Notes under the pieces: model-generated
What the model saw: the letters and a program-made list of their open reading frames with translations, nothing else
Told to the model about the DNA's origin: nothing
Database searches by the model: none
Translations under genes and position numbers: made by a program
In this document: in pieces, positions 33,470-42,646 of the stretch
How the letters are laid out: each line of letters begins with the position of its first letter
Numbering within the stretch: the stretch's first letter is position 1
Assembly: GCA_009493725.1 (NCBI GenBank)
Contig: VOGB01000005.1
Span: 310,001 to 374,000 of the forward strand
Direction: 5' to 3'
DNA from: Pseudoramibacter fermentans
GTDB taxonomy: Bacteria > Bacillota > Clostridia > Eubacteriales > Eubacteriaceae
Length of the DNA: 64,000 nucleotides

Positions 33470-34873
33470 ATGGCTGACGCCGCGCGCAAATCGGACCCGT
33501 CGGATTTTGCCCAGGGCAGCCTGACGCGCATCATTCTCCATCAGGCGGTGCCGGTGATGCTCGCCCAGATCGCCCAGATGCTCTACAACATCGTGGACCG
33601 CATCTACATCGGCCACATGCCGGGCACGGGCGAATCGGCCCTGAGCGGGGTCGGCCTGGTCTTCCCGATCATCACGATCATCGCCGCCTTCACGGGCCTC
33701 TACGGCACCGGCGGCGCGCCGCTGTTCGCCATCGCCCGGGGCGCCGGGGACGACGCCCGCGCAAAGAAAATCCTCGGCAACACGACGGCGCTGCTCGTCG
33801 GCACGTCCTTCGTCCTGATGGCGGTGGGCTATCTCTTCGAGAAGCCGGTGCTGATCCTCTTCGGCGCCGACGCCCACACCCTGCCTTACGCGGTGGCCTA
33901 CACCCGGATCTATTTGATCGGGACGGCGTTCTCGATGTTCGCAACGGGGCTCACCCCCTTTATCAACGCCGAGGGCTTCCCGCGCACGGGGATGATCACG
34001 ACGGTGCTCGGCGTCGTCATCAACTTCGCCCTCGACCCGGTGTTCATCTTCGCGCTGGGCCTAGGGGTCGCCGGCGCGGCGGTCGCCACGGTGATTTCCC
34101 AATTCGCGGCGGCACTGTGGGTCTTCCGGTTCATGACGGGCGACAAAGCCCTGATGAAAATCGACCGGGCGTCGCTGCGTCTCGAAGGCGGGCTCGTCCG
34201 GCGCATCGCCGCCCTGGGCACCTCGGGCTTCATCATGAACTGCACCAACGCCCTCGTCCAGATCGTCTACAACGCGACGCTGTCGGCTATCGGCGGCAGC
34301 CTCTACGTCGGGATCATGACGGTCATCAACTCGATCCGCCAGATGGCCGAGCTGCCGGCGCTGGGGCTGACTTCGGGGACGTCGCCGGTCATCGGCTACA
34401 ACTACGGCGCAAAGGCCTACGGCCGGGTCAAAAAGAGCATCCGCATCATGTTCGCGCTGACCTTCGCCTTCAGCCTCGCGATTTGGATCTTCATCTCGGC
34501 CTGTCCCCACCTGCTGATGGCGATCTTCACCGGAAGCGCCCGAATGATCGCCGCGGGTCAGCACGCCGTACGCGTTTACTTCTTCGGCTTCGTGTTCATG
34601 AGCTTTCAGTACACCGGACAGACGACGTTCCAGGCCCTGGGCAAGCCGAAGCAGGCGATTTTCTTCTCGCTGCTGCGCAAGGCCTTCATCGTCGTGCCGC
34701 TGACGGTGCTGCTGCCCAGATGGCTCGGCGTCTACGGCGTATTCGCGGCAGAACCCATCTCCAATGTCGTCGGCGGGCTGGCGAGCTTCACAACGATGAT
34801 GCTCACGGTCTATCGAAAACTGCCGGCGGAAAATCGTCGGAAAACCATATCATCAAAAGCAAAACGCCTGTGA
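33470..34873 (+). CDS. MATE family efflux transporter
   Basis: The 467-residue protein has about twelve membrane segments and the MATE/NorM pattern: VPVMLAQIAQMLYNIVDRIYIGHMPGTG in the first repeat, GLYGTGGAPLFAIARGAGD, and, in the second repeat, LGLTSGTSPVIGYNYGAKAYGRVKKSI. It probably exports cationic drugs or metabolites with Na+ or H+ uptake. The ATG at 33470 follows AAAGGAGGCGG; an ATG eight codons upstream is less likely. It stands alone, ending in a terminator. Confidence 0.9.
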   Translation: MADAARKSDPSDFAQGSLTRIILHQAVPVMLAQIAQMLYNIVDRIYIGHMPGTGESALSGVGLVFPIITIIAAFTGLYGTGGAPLFAIARGAGDDARAKKILGNTTALLVGTSFVLMAVGYLFEKPVLILFGADAHTLPYAVAYTRIYLIGTAFSMFATGLTPFINAEGFPRTGMITTVLGVVINFALDPVFIFALGLGVAGAAVATVISQFAAALWVFRFMTGDKALMKIDRASLRLEGGLVRRIAALGTSGFIMNCTNALVQIVYNATLSAIGGSLYVGIMTVINSIRQMAELPALGLTSGTSPVIGYNYGAKAYGRVKKSIRIMFALTFAFSLAIWIFISACPHLLMAIFTGSARMIAAGQHAVRVYFFGFVFMSFQYTGQTTFQALGKPKQAIFFSLLRKAFIVVPLTVLLPRWLGVYGVFAAEPISNVVGGLASFTTMMLTVYRKLPAENRRKTISSKAKRL

Positions 34874-34888
34874 CGTACAGGCATACAA

Positions 34889-34918
34889 AAAAGCCCTGGA
34901 AGATTCCAGAGCTTTTCT
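34889..34918 (+). terminator. Terminator of the MATE gene
   Basis: An imperfect stem AAAAGC-CTGGAA / TTCCAG-GCTTTT, 15 bases after the stop, followed by a short T tract. A second hairpin, GCCTG/CAGGC, overlaps the end of the gene. Confidence 0.75.
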
Positions 34919-34978
34919 GCATTTTTATAAGGGATCTCTTCGGATGCGGGCACGCCCCCCGCTTTCTTTAGAAATCAG

Positions 34979-35018
34979 CTTCTGAAAGCTATACATGGGT
35001 TTCAGAAGATATTTTTAT
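34979..35018 (+). terminator. Second terminator-like hairpin after the MATE gene
   Basis: A perfect 9-bp stem CTTCTGAAA / TTTCAGAAG with a 12-base loop, followed by ATATTTTTATT. It is followed by a CCTATAGGGG element (35023-35032) whose dyad CCTATAGG resembles copper-sensor operators, though no such gene is nearby. The remaining bases up to 35189 are AT-rich with no visible gene. Confidence 0.5.
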
Positions 35019-35189
35019 TCTACCTATAGGGGTATGTGTTGTCAAGGGCAGATTCTTGTTTTTTTGTGTAATTTTTTCTTTCGTCCAATTGAATTTTTAC
35101 AAAAGCAAAAGTATTTTTTATTTTGCCTAAATATCGGCCGATTTAAACGATTTTCTTCCGAATTTTGTGAATAAATGTAAAAATGCATG

Positions 35190-35218
35190 TTGACTTTGTA
35201 TCGGGATGACGATATAAT
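35190..35218 (+). promoter_or_regulatory. Promoter of the sugar regulator and operon
   Basis: TTGACT (35190-35195) and TATAAT (35213-35218) with a 17-base spacer. Just after the start point an imperfect dyad, ATCATTCT / AGAACGATGAT (35228-35254), is well placed for autoregulation. Confidence 0.8.
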
Positions 35219-35302
35219 GAAAACAACATCATTCTGGGAAATCAGAACGATGATCTTAGGTTTACACATTGCAGCGATTGATTATTTATAAGGAACAGAC
35301 AG

Positions 35303-36256
35303 ATGAAGAAAATTGTTAACGACGAACGACTCATGATCAAAATTTGCGATATGTACTACAATCAAAATTTAAGTCAGAAATCCATCGCCACGAAGCTCGG
35401 TCTTTCGCGCCCCACCATCTCCAGAATCATCAGCAACGCCCGCGCGACCGGCGTCGTCACCATCACGATCAAGAACCTCGAAATGACGAATTACGTCGAG
35501 CTCGAGCACAAGATCGAATCGATTTACGGCCTGAAGGAGGTTGTCGTCGTCGACCATTACGACGATCCCGTCAAGCAGAAGGAAGAGCTCGGCCAGGTTG
35601 CGGCCGACTACCTGAAGCGCATCGTCGTGGACCGCGACGTCGTCGGCGTCTCCATGGGCTCGACCCTCTACGAGACGGCCAAGCACCTCGACGCCTGCTC
35701 GGCGAAGAACGTGTTCTTCGTCCCGATGATCGGCGGCATGGGACATCTGCGCAGCGAGCTGCACTCCAACACCCTCGTCCAGCTGATGGCCCGCAAATTT
35801 GGGGACGGCAAATTCATTCCGATGCACGCCCCGGCCCGGGTCGCCAACCGCACCATCCGCGACGAGTTTCTCCACGAAACCAGCATCGCCCGGGTGATCA
35901 AAATGTGCGACTCCCTGGACATCGCGCTGGTCGGCATCGGCTACCCGAACAAGACGTCGGCGATCATGGCCACCGGCTATTACACCGAGGCGGAAATGAA
36001 CGCGATGAAAAAGGCGGGCGTGGCCGGCGATATCTGCATGCAGTTTTTCGACGAACACGGCGACACGGCGCCCTTTAAAAAGCAGAACACCGTCATCGGC
36101 ATCGAAATCAAAAAACTCAGGAAGGTGCCCCACGCCATCGGCGTGGCCTCGGGCCTCGAAAAGCTCAACGCCATCAAGGGCGCCATCGAGGGCAAATACA
36201 TCAACACGCTAATTACCGACGTCGACTGCGCGACGCAGCTGGCGGAGAATAATTAA
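35303..36256 (+). CDS. SorC-family sugar-responsive transcription regulator
   Basis: The 317-residue protein has an N-terminal helix-turn-helix (MYYNQNLSQKSIATKLGLSRPTISRII, residues about 17-43) and a C-terminal sugar-phosphate-binding domain (VVGVSMGSTLYETAKHL, FVPMIGGMGHLRSELHSN, ALVGIGYPNKTSAIM, GVASGLEKLNAIKGAIEGKYINTLITD). That is the SorC/DeoR-like pattern. It likely senses a phosphorylated sugar made by the genes downstream and controls this cluster and its own promoter. It is 49 bases from the araM-like gene. Confidence 0.88.
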   Translation: MKKIVNDERLMIKICDMYYNQNLSQKSIATKLGLSRPTISRIISNARATGVVTITIKNLEMTNYVELEHKIESIYGLKEVVVVDHYDDPVKQKEELGQVAADYLKRIVVDRDVVGVSMGSTLYETAKHLDACSAKNVFFVPMIGGMGHLRSELHSNTLVQLMARKFGDGKFIPMHAPARVANRTIRDEFLHETSIARVIKMCDSLDIALVGIGYPNKTSAIMATGYYTEAEMNAMKKAGVAGDICMQFFDEHGDTAPFKKQNTVIGIEIKKLRKVPHAIGVASGLEKLNAIKGAIEGKYINTLITDVDCATQLAENN

Positions 36257-36305
36257 ATTATTTCTTTTGTTTATACCAATTTGTTTTATAAGGAGATTTG
36301 TTAAA

Positions 36306-37496
36306 ATGGATGAAATACTCAATCTGGATTTAAATGATATGGCGCAAACGGAGTTTGACTGCTCCTGCGGGAGACATCACAACTTCTCGATTCACGACGT
36401 CGCCATCGGCAGCGGCACCATCAACAAGCTGCCTGAAATTGCTGCGCCTTTCAAAGAAGGCCAGATCCTGATGGTCTACGACAACAACACCTATGAAGCT
36501 GCCGGCAAACAGGCGCACCAGATCATGGTCGACGCTGGCTTTAACGTCAAGGAACTCTTGTTCGACCGCGGCGACGACATCCTGATTCCGGACGAATCCG
36601 TTGTCGGACGCATCCTCCAGGAACTCTCCGGCCCGACCCCTGAAGACACCCGCCTGATCGTCGGCGTCGGCTCCGGCTCCATCAACGATTCCTGCAAATA
36701 CGTGTCATTCCACTGCCACCTGCCGTACATCATCGTCGGCACGGCACCTTCAATGGACGGCTACGTTTCCGACGGTGCGCCTTTGATGAGCGCCGGCAGA
36801 AAAATCTCCTACCCGGCACACCTCGCCTACGGCGTCATCGGCGACACCAACATCATGAAGGACGCGCCGCAGGAACTGATCGCGGCCGGCTTCGGCGATG
36901 TCGTCGGCAAGATCACCGCATTGGCCGACTGGGATCTGGCCGTCAAGGTCAAGGGGGACTACCGCTGCGACACCTGTGTCACCCTCGTACAGCGCGCCCT
37001 GGACAAATGCTTCTCCAAATCCAACCTGCTGCCGCAGCGCGATGAAGAAGCCATCAAATACTTGATCGAAGCACTGACCTTAACCGGCGTCGCGATGGCA
37101 TTGATCCGCATCTCCCGCCCGGCATCCGGCGCGGAACACATGCTCTCCCACTACTGGGAAATGGATTACGTCGACCGCGGCCTGAACCCGATCCACCACG
37201 GCACCCAGGTTGGTGTCGCCACACCGGTCATCGCCCGCTTCTTCGAAGAACTGGCCGACATCCTGCCGGAAGGCACCGGCGAACTCTGCCCGCGTCATGA
37301 AGAAATCGAAAAACTCCTCCGCGACGGCGGCGCACCGGTCTCACCGAAGGAAATCGGCATCTCCAGAGAATTGTTCCACAACAGTCTGCTCAAGGGCTAC
37401 ACCGTCCGTCCGCGCTACTCCGTCATGGAATTTGCGAAGGAACACGGCCGCCTCGAAGAAATCGCCGACAAGATCACCGCTGAACTTTACGACTAA
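36306..37496 (+). CDS. araM: sn-Glycerol-1-phosphate dehydrogenase-like protein (AraM/EgsA)
   Basis: NAD(P)-dependent, metal-containing dehydrogenase related to AraM of Bacillus subtilis, which makes glycerol-1-phosphate from dihydroxyacetone phosphate. The 396-residue protein has the family start with a Cys-x-Cys-Gly segment (DCSCGRHHNFSIHDVAIGSG), VGVGSGSINDSCKYVSF, IIVGTAPSMDGYVSDGAPL, and metal-binding histidines in GAEHMLSHYWEM and PIHHGTQVGVAT. The ATG at 36306 follows AAGGAGA; a frame extension of 13 codons has no such site. In B. subtilis araL and araM are adjacent in the arabinose operon, as here. Confidence 0.88.
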   Translation: MDEILNLDLNDMAQTEFDCSCGRHHNFSIHDVAIGSGTINKLPEIAAPFKEGQILMVYDNNTYEAAGKQAHQIMVDAGFNVKELLFDRGDDILIPDESVVGRILQELSGPTPEDTRLIVGVGSGSINDSCKYVSFHCHLPYIIVGTAPSMDGYVSDGAPLMSAGRKISYPAHLAYGVIGDTNIMKDAPQELIAAGFGDVVGKITALADWDLAVKVKGDYRCDTCVTLVQRALDKCFSKSNLLPQRDEEAIKYLIEALTLTGVAMALIRISRPASGAEHMLSHYWEMDYVDRGLNPIHHGTQVGVATPVIARFFEELADILPEGTGELCPRHEEIEKLLRDGGAPVSPKEIGISRELFHNSLLKGYTVRPRYSVMEFAKEHGRLEEIADKITAELYD

Positions 37497-37504
37497 GTCA
37501 ATCT

Positions 37505-37546
37505 AGCGAAAGCATCTGCCTTCTGGCAGGTGCTTCCGCTTTGCTT
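37505..37546 (+). terminator. Terminator-like hairpin between the araM- and araL-like genes
   Basis: A 16-base arm AGCGAAAGCATCTGCC pairs with GGCAGGTGCTTCCGCT with a TTCT loop and two mismatches, followed by TTGCTTTTTA. It would weaken read-through from araM into the genes below. Confidence 0.75.
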
Positions 37547-37597
37547 TTTATCCGATTTGTAAACAATTTTAATATTAATACGAAATAAAGGAGTCCT

Positions 37598-38392
37598 ATG
37601 CAAGCGAAAGACCAAGCGTTAAAAGACATCAAGCTTTTTGTTCTCGACATGGACGGCACCGTCTACCTCGGTGAAAACCTGATCGACGGCTCCCTCGACT
37701 TCATTCACAAGGTCGACGCCGATCCCAATCGGGATTACATCTTCTTCACGAACAACGCGTCCCGCGTGCCGAAGGTTTACGTCGACAAGCTCGCCCGGAT
37801 GGGCCTCGACGTCGACGAATCCAAAATCGTCACCGCCGGCGACGTCTGCGCGGAATTTTTAAAGGAAAACTACCCAGGCGCGAAGATTTACTTAAACGGC
37901 ACGCCGCTGCTCGAAGAAAACTGGAAGGAAAAGGGCCTCAACCTCGTCCAGGACGACCCGGACGTCGCCGTTCAGAGCTTTGACACGACGATGACCTACG
38001 AAAAGATGGACAAGATCTGCCGCTACGTGCGTCACGGCGTCCCGTTCATCTCGACCCACATGGACATCAACTGCCCGACCGAGGACGACTACATGCCCGA
38101 CAGCGGCGCCATGTGCGCGCTGATCACCGCCTCCACCGGCGTCGAACCGAGATACCTCGGCAAGCCGTGGAAGGAAACGGTCGACATGATCACGGCGATC
38201 ACCGGCTGCCCGGCGGACAAGATGGGCTTCGTGGGCGACCGCCTCTACACCGATGTGGCCACCGGGGTCAACAACGGCGCCAACGGCTTCCTCGTCCTGA
38301 CCGGCGAAGCGGATATGCAGACCGTCGCCGAATCGGACGTCGAACCGACGTGCATTTACGATTCACTTTACGAAATGAGTCAGTATCTCTAA
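37598..38392 (+). CDS. araL: HAD-IIA sugar phosphatase, AraL/NagD-like
   Basis: The 264-residue protein is a HAD hydrolase of subfamily IIA: motif I VLDMDGTVYLG near residue 15, motif II FFTNNAS, a lysine in LGKPWKETV and the acidic motif VGDRLYTDV. Relatives such as AraL and NagD dephosphorylate sugar phosphates, perhaps as overflow protection against phosphosugar stress. Its place between the araM-like gene and the ribulokinase-like genes supports the araL name, which remains an inference. Confidence 0.83.
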   Translation: MQAKDQALKDIKLFVLDMDGTVYLGENLIDGSLDFIHKVDADPNRDYIFFTNNASRVPKVYVDKLARMGLDVDESKIVTAGDVCAEFLKENYPGAKIYLNGTPLLEENWKEKGLNLVQDDPDVAVQSFDTTMTYEKMDKICRYVRHGVPFISTHMDINCPTEDDYMPDSGAMCALITASTGVEPRYLGKPWKETVDMITAITGCPADKMGFVGDRLYTDVATGVNNGANGFLVLTGEADMQTVAESDVEPTCIYDSLYEMSQYL

Positions 38393-38421
38393 TTTGATTT
38401 GTCAACATAGGGGGGAAATTA

Positions 38422-40101
38422 ATGGCAAAATACGTGATCGGCGTGGACTTTGGCACCTTATCTGCCCGCGCCATTCTGATTAATGTGGAAACCGGCGAAG
38501 CGAAGCTGCGCCTCAGCGAACAGCCCTACGCTCACGCCGTGATGGATACGGCGCTGCCCAGCGGCAAGAAGCTGCCGGTGGACTACGCGCTCCAGCATCC
38601 CCAGGACTACATCGAAAGCCTGTCGGCCGTGATCCCGGGCGTGCTCGAAAACAACGGCGTCACCGCTGACGAAGTCATCGGCCTCGGCATCGACTTCACG
38701 TCCTGCACCGTGATGCCCATCGACAAGGACGGCACTCCGCTGTGCCTCACCGACAAATACAAGGACGACCCGCTGGCCTACGTGCAGCTCTGGAAGCACC
38801 ACGGCGCTCAGGATTACGCCAACCGCCTGACCGAAATGGCGCTGGCCCGGGGCGAAAAATTCATCGAACGCTACGGCGGCAAGGCCTCGTCGGAAACCCT
38901 TTTCCCGAGACTGTGGAAAATCGCCGAAGAAGATCCTGAGCTTTATGCCGACATGGACGAATACATCGAAGCCGGCGACTGGATCGTCGGCCAGATCACC
39001 GGCCACTACGTGCGCAACTCCTGCGCCGCCGGCTACAAGGCCCTTTACAGCGACAGCGATGGCTACCCGAGCGAAGCCTTCTTCGAAGCCCTCTCGCCGA
39101 AGCTGAAGGACGTTGTCGCGAAAAAACTGAAATACCCCGTCGTGCCCATCGGCTCCAAGGCCGGGGAAATCGACGACAACGGTGCCAAGATCACCGGCTT
39201 AAACAAAGGGACGGCTGTCGGCGTCGCGATCATCGACGCCCACTCCGGCGTGCCAGGCGCCCTTCAGGAACCGGAAGAAGACCAGATGGTCCTGATCATG
39301 GGGACCTCGGGCTGCCAGATGCTCATCTCGAATAAGGAAACAGTCGTGCCCGGCTGCTTCGGCGTCGTCAAGGACGGGATGCTCCCCGGCTTTTACGGCT
39401 ACGAATGCGGGCAGTCCGGCTTCGGCGACCACCTCGCCTGGTTCGTCGACAACTGCGTGCCGGTATCCTACGCGGAAGCGGCCCACAAGGCCGGCCAGAA
39501 CATCCATCAATTCCTGACGGAAAAGGCCGCCCAGCTCAAGCCCGGCGAATCGGGGCTCCTGGCCCTCGACTGGTGGAACGGCAACCGCTCGATCCTCGTC
39601 GACAACGACCTGACAGGGCTGATGCTCGGCATGCGCCTGACCACCAAACCGGAAGAAATGTACCGCGCGCTGATCGAAGCCATCGCCTACGGCACCCGGA
39701 TGATCCTCGAAACCTTCGACAAATCCGGCATCGTCACGAAACACATCTTCGCGACCGGCGGCATGAGCCGCAAGAACGCGCTGCTGATGCAGATTTTCGC
39801 CGACGTCACCAAACGGCCGATCTCGGTGGCCAGCTCTGAAAACGGCGGCGCCCTCGGCGCGGCGGTGCTCGGCTCCCTGGCAGCCGGCAAAGCGGCCGGC
39901 GGCTACGACAACATCTTCGACGCGACGAAGGTCCTGGTGCAGCCGCCTGAAAAGACCTACACGCCCACCCCTGACGCCAGCGCGGTGTACGACAAGCTCT
40001 TCGCCGAATACAGCCAGCTTCACGATTACTTCGGCCGCGGCGCCAACGACGTGATGAAACGGCTGAAGAAAATCCAGCTGGACGTCATCGGTCAGGACTA
40101 A
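38422..40101 (+). CDS. FGGY kinase, ribulokinase-like (copy 1)
   Basis: The 559-residue protein has the AraB-like FGGY fold: the phosphate loop GVDFGTLSARAIL near residue 6, GLGIDFTSCTVMPIDKDGTPL, the substrate region LWKHHGAQDYANR, and the C-terminal GTSGCQM, ALDWWNGNRSILVD, ATGGMSRKNALLMQ. All key loops are intact. It would phosphorylate a ketopentose such as L-ribulose. There is no araA or araD here, so the substrate is not certain. A second, very similar kinase follows after 51 bases. Confidence 0.85.
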   Translation: MAKYVIGVDFGTLSARAILINVETGEAKLRLSEQPYAHAVMDTALPSGKKLPVDYALQHPQDYIESLSAVIPGVLENNGVTADEVIGLGIDFTSCTVMPIDKDGTPLCLTDKYKDDPLAYVQLWKHHGAQDYANRLTEMALARGEKFIERYGGKASSETLFPRLWKIAEEDPELYADMDEYIEAGDWIVGQITGHYVRNSCAAGYKALYSDSDGYPSEAFFEALSPKLKDVVAKKLKYPVVPIGSKAGEIDDNGAKITGLNKGTAVGVAIIDAHSGVPGALQEPEEDQMVLIMGTSGCQMLISNKETVVPGCFGVVKDGMLPGFYGYECGQSGFGDHLAWFVDNCVPVSYAEAAHKAGQNIHQFLTEKAAQLKPGESGLLALDWWNGNRSILVDNDLTGLMLGMRLTTKPEEMYRALIEAIAYGTRMILETFDKSGIVTKHIFATGGMSRKNALLMQIFADVTKRPISVASSENGGALGAAVLGSLAAGKAAGGYDNIFDATKVLVQPPEKTYTPTPDASAVYDKLFAEYSQLHDYFGRGANDVMKRLKKIQLDVIGQD

Positions 40102-40152
40102 GTCCTCATTACTTTGCTTTCAAAAATTTTATATATATGAGAGGTTAATATT

Positions 40153-41841
40153 ATGGCAAAATACGTTATCGGTATCGACTTCGGGACATTATCAGCCCGG
40201 GCAATCCTCGTCAACGTGGAAACAGGGGAAGAATCTCCGCGTTTGAGCGAACAGAAATACCCGCACGCCGTCATGGAAACAGAACTGCCTAACGGCGTCA
40301 AGCTCCCAGTCGATTACGCACTTCAGGATCCGCGGGACTACACGATGGCCATCTCCGCCGTCTGCCACGACTTGCTCGAAGGCAACAAGATCACCGCGGA
40401 CGACGTCGTCGGCCTCGGCATTGACTTCACCGCCTGTACGGTGCTGCCGATCGACAAGGACGGCGTGCCGCTGTGCACCACGGAAAAATACGAAAAGGAT
40501 CCCCTCGCATGGGTCCAGCTCTGGAAACACCACGGCGCTCAGGACTACGCTAACCGCATCACTGAAATCGCGGAAAGCCGCGGCGAAGACTTCCTGCCGA
40601 AGATCGGCGGAAAAGAAGGCTCCGAAGCGATGTTCCCGAGACTGTGGAAGATCTGCGAAGAAGATCCGGAACTCTACGACGATATGGACGAATACATCGA
40701 AGCCGGCGACTGGATTGTCGGTCAGATTACCGGCCGCTACGGCCACAACTCCTGCGCCACCGCCGGGATCCGCGGCCTCTGGTATCCGGATGCGGGCTTC
40801 CCGTCACCTGATTTCTTCAAGGCCTTGAATCCGAAGATGGAAAACGTCATCGGCGACAAGATCAAATACCCGATCACGACGGTCGGCACCAGAGCCGGCG
40901 TCATCGACGAAAAGGGCGCTGAAATGACAGGCCTCAACGTCGGCACCCCAGTGGCTGTGCCGCTGATCGACTGCTACTCCGGCGTTCCGGGATCCTTAAA
41001 CGCGCCGAAGGCTGGCCAGCTCTGCCTCGTCATGGGGACGTCAGGCTGCCACATGATGCTCGGCGACGAATACCACATCGTCCCAGGGACTTACGGCGGA
41101 TCGAAGGACAACATGATTCCGGGCCTCTACGGCTACGAAGCCGGCCAGTCCGGGTTCGGTGATCACCTGGCCTGGTACGTGGCCAACGGTGTGCCGGAAG
41201 AATACGAAAAAGCCGCTCACAAGGCCGGCCGCAACATCCATCAGTACCTGACCGACAAGGCTGAAAAGCTCGCACCGGGCGAATCGGGCCTCCTGGCGCT
41301 CGACTGGTGGAACGGCAACCGCTCGATCCTCGTCGACAACGACTTGACCGGGACGATGCTCGGCCTGCGCCTGACCACGAAACCGGAAGAAATCTACCGC
41401 GCGCTGATCGAAGCCATCGCCTACGGCACACGGATCATCGTCGAAAACTTCGAACAGAACGGCGTGCCGGTTAAAGAAATCTACGCCTCCGGCGGGATGA
41501 GCCGCAAGAACGACATGCTGATGCAGATCTTCGCCGACGTCACCGGACGCCCGATCAAGATCGCCAGCTCTGAAAACTGCGGCGCCCTCGGCGCAGCCGT
41601 CCTCGCCTCTTTGGCAGCGGGCAGCGACAACGGCGGATACGACGACACCATCACCGCCTGCTCGAAGCTGGTCTCCGCACCGATCAAGGAATTCGAACCG
41701 GACGCCAAGGCGCACGCGACCTACGACAAACTCTTTGACGAATACGTCAAGCTCCACGATTACTTCGGCCGCGGCGAAAACGACGTCATGAAACGCTTAA
41801 AAGCCATCCAGGCTGAAGCCATCTCTTCTAAAGAAGATTAA
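40153..41841 (+). CDS. FGGY kinase, ribulokinase-like (copy 2)
   Basis: The 562-residue protein is a close paralogue of the gene before it, with the same loops: GIDFGTLSARAIL, GLGIDFTACTVLPIDKDGVPL, LWKHHGAQDYANR, GTSGCHM, ALDWWNGNRSILVD, ASGGMSRKNDMLMQ. The two differ mainly around residues 200-220 (this copy has NSCATAGIRGLW where copy 1 has NSCAAGYKALY) and at the C-terminus. That suggests different substrates or a duplication kept for dosage. It ends at a strong terminator. Confidence 0.85.
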   Translation: MAKYVIGIDFGTLSARAILVNVETGEESPRLSEQKYPHAVMETELPNGVKLPVDYALQDPRDYTMAISAVCHDLLEGNKITADDVVGLGIDFTACTVLPIDKDGVPLCTTEKYEKDPLAWVQLWKHHGAQDYANRITEIAESRGEDFLPKIGGKEGSEAMFPRLWKICEEDPELYDDMDEYIEAGDWIVGQITGRYGHNSCATAGIRGLWYPDAGFPSPDFFKALNPKMENVIGDKIKYPITTVGTRAGVIDEKGAEMTGLNVGTPVAVPLIDCYSGVPGSLNAPKAGQLCLVMGTSGCHMMLGDEYHIVPGTYGGSKDNMIPGLYGYEAGQSGFGDHLAWYVANGVPEEYEKAAHKAGRNIHQYLTDKAEKLAPGESGLLALDWWNGNRSILVDNDLTGTMLGLRLTTKPEEIYRALIEAIAYGTRIIVENFEQNGVPVKEIYASGGMSRKNDMLMQIFADVTGRPIKIASSENCGALGAAVLASLAAGSDNGGYDDTITACSKLVSAPIKEFEPDAKAHATYDKLFDEYVKLHDYFGRGENDVMKRLKAIQAEAISSKED

Positions 41842-41872
41842 GCTGTCTTTTCACCATTTCTGATTTTCCTCT

Positions 41873-41904
41873 AGGACTCGGGATATTTCCCGGGTCCTTT
41901 TTTT
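41873..41904 (+). terminator. Terminator of the sugar kinase operon
   Basis: Stem AGGACTCGGG / CCCGGGTCCT, one mismatch, a 6-base loop, followed by seven T. Confidence 0.9.
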
Positions 41905-41932
41905 CACGCTTTATTTTTTTTATTTAACCACA

Positions 41933-41976
41933 CAAAAAAAAGGCCGCCCCGGGCTTTAAATTAAGCCTGAGACGGC
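41933..41976 (-). terminator. Terminator of the isomerase gene
   Basis: On the minus strand a 14-base arm GCCGTCTCAGGCTT pairs with AAGCCCGGGGCGGC (two mismatches) and is followed by CTTTTTTTT. It faces the terminator of the kinase operon. Confidence 0.88.
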
Positions 41977-42021
41977 GGATTGGATTGAGATATAAATTTG
42001 GGTTTACAATGTGGGAAAATC

Positions 42022-42459
42022 TTAGTGATTCTGTTCGTATTCGACGATCGCGTCGACCTTTTTGCCGGAGCGTTCGTTTCTGACGTAGGTTTCGTTCAGG
42101 TACGCGCTGATGAGTTCCTTCGCGAGCATGTTGCCGGTGACCTGGCAGCCCAGGGTGATGATGTTGCAGTTGTTGGACAGGCAGGCGCGTTTGGCAGAGT
42201 AGACGTTCCAGACGTTGGCCGCGTAAGCACCCTTGACCTTGTTCGCCGCCAGCATGACGCCGATCCCCGTTCCGCAGAACAGGACGCCTCTGTCGTATTC
42301 CTTCGCGGCGACCGCTTCGGCGACCTTAGTCGCGACGTGGGCGTAGATCACGTCGTCAGAACCGAAATCGGTGACTTCGTGGCCTAAGCTTTTGATGTAT
42401 TCGATCATTTCTTCTTTATAAGCCTGAGCGTTCGGGTCGCATCCTACAGCAATTTTCAT
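42022..42459 (-). CDS. RpiB/LacA/LacB-family sugar-phosphate isomerase
   Basis: The 145-residue protein starts MKIAVGCDPNA and has LFCGTGIGVMLAANKVKG, the CGTGIG motif with the catalytic cysteine, and CNIITLGCQVTGNMLAKEL. It isomerises ribose-5-phosphate or a related sugar phosphate (galactose-6-phosphate or allose-6-phosphate in relatives). RpiB usually has GCDHAG where this protein has GCDPNA, so the substrate may differ. The ATG at 42459 follows GGAGGA. It faces the kinase operon and has its own promoter, but may serve the same pathway. Confidence 0.85.
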   Translation of the reverse strand: MKIAVGCDPNAQAYKEEMIEYIKSLGHEVTDFGSDDVIYAHVATKVAEAVAAKEYDRGVLFCGTGIGVMLAANKVKGAYAANVWNVYSAKRACLSNNCNIITLGCQVTGNMLAKELISAYLNETYVRNERSGKKVDAIVEYEQNH

Positions 42460-42496
42460 TTGAGTTCCTCCAAATTGGTTTTGATTTGATAATCCT

Positions 42497-42525
42497 ATTG
42501 TAAACCCTTTCAGAAATTTATGCAA
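42497..42525 (-). promoter_or_regulatory. Promoter of the isomerase gene
   Basis: TTGCAT (42520-42525) and TACAAT (42497-42502) on the minus strand, with a 17-base spacer. Confidence 0.7.
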
Positions 42526-42583
42526 TATAATTTTCCGTATTTTTCCTTAATTTCTCAAATAATTTGAACTTATTTTAACAAAA

Positions 42584-42610
42584 GAAAAAGACGGCTGAAA
42601 TTCAGCCGCC
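42584..42610 (-). terminator. Terminator of serS
   Basis: On the minus strand GGCGGCTGAA / TTCAGCCGTC forms a stem with a very short loop, followed by TTTTTC. It lies 37 bases after the serS stop. Confidence 0.85.
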
Positions 42611-42646
42611 TTCGCGTTTTTATTTTCAAAACACATTAAAAACAAA

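Noticed and set aside
35019..35036. Copper-sensor (CsoR) operator
   Set aside because: Only a partial dyad CCTATAGG is present and there is no copper gene or CsoR gene nearby.
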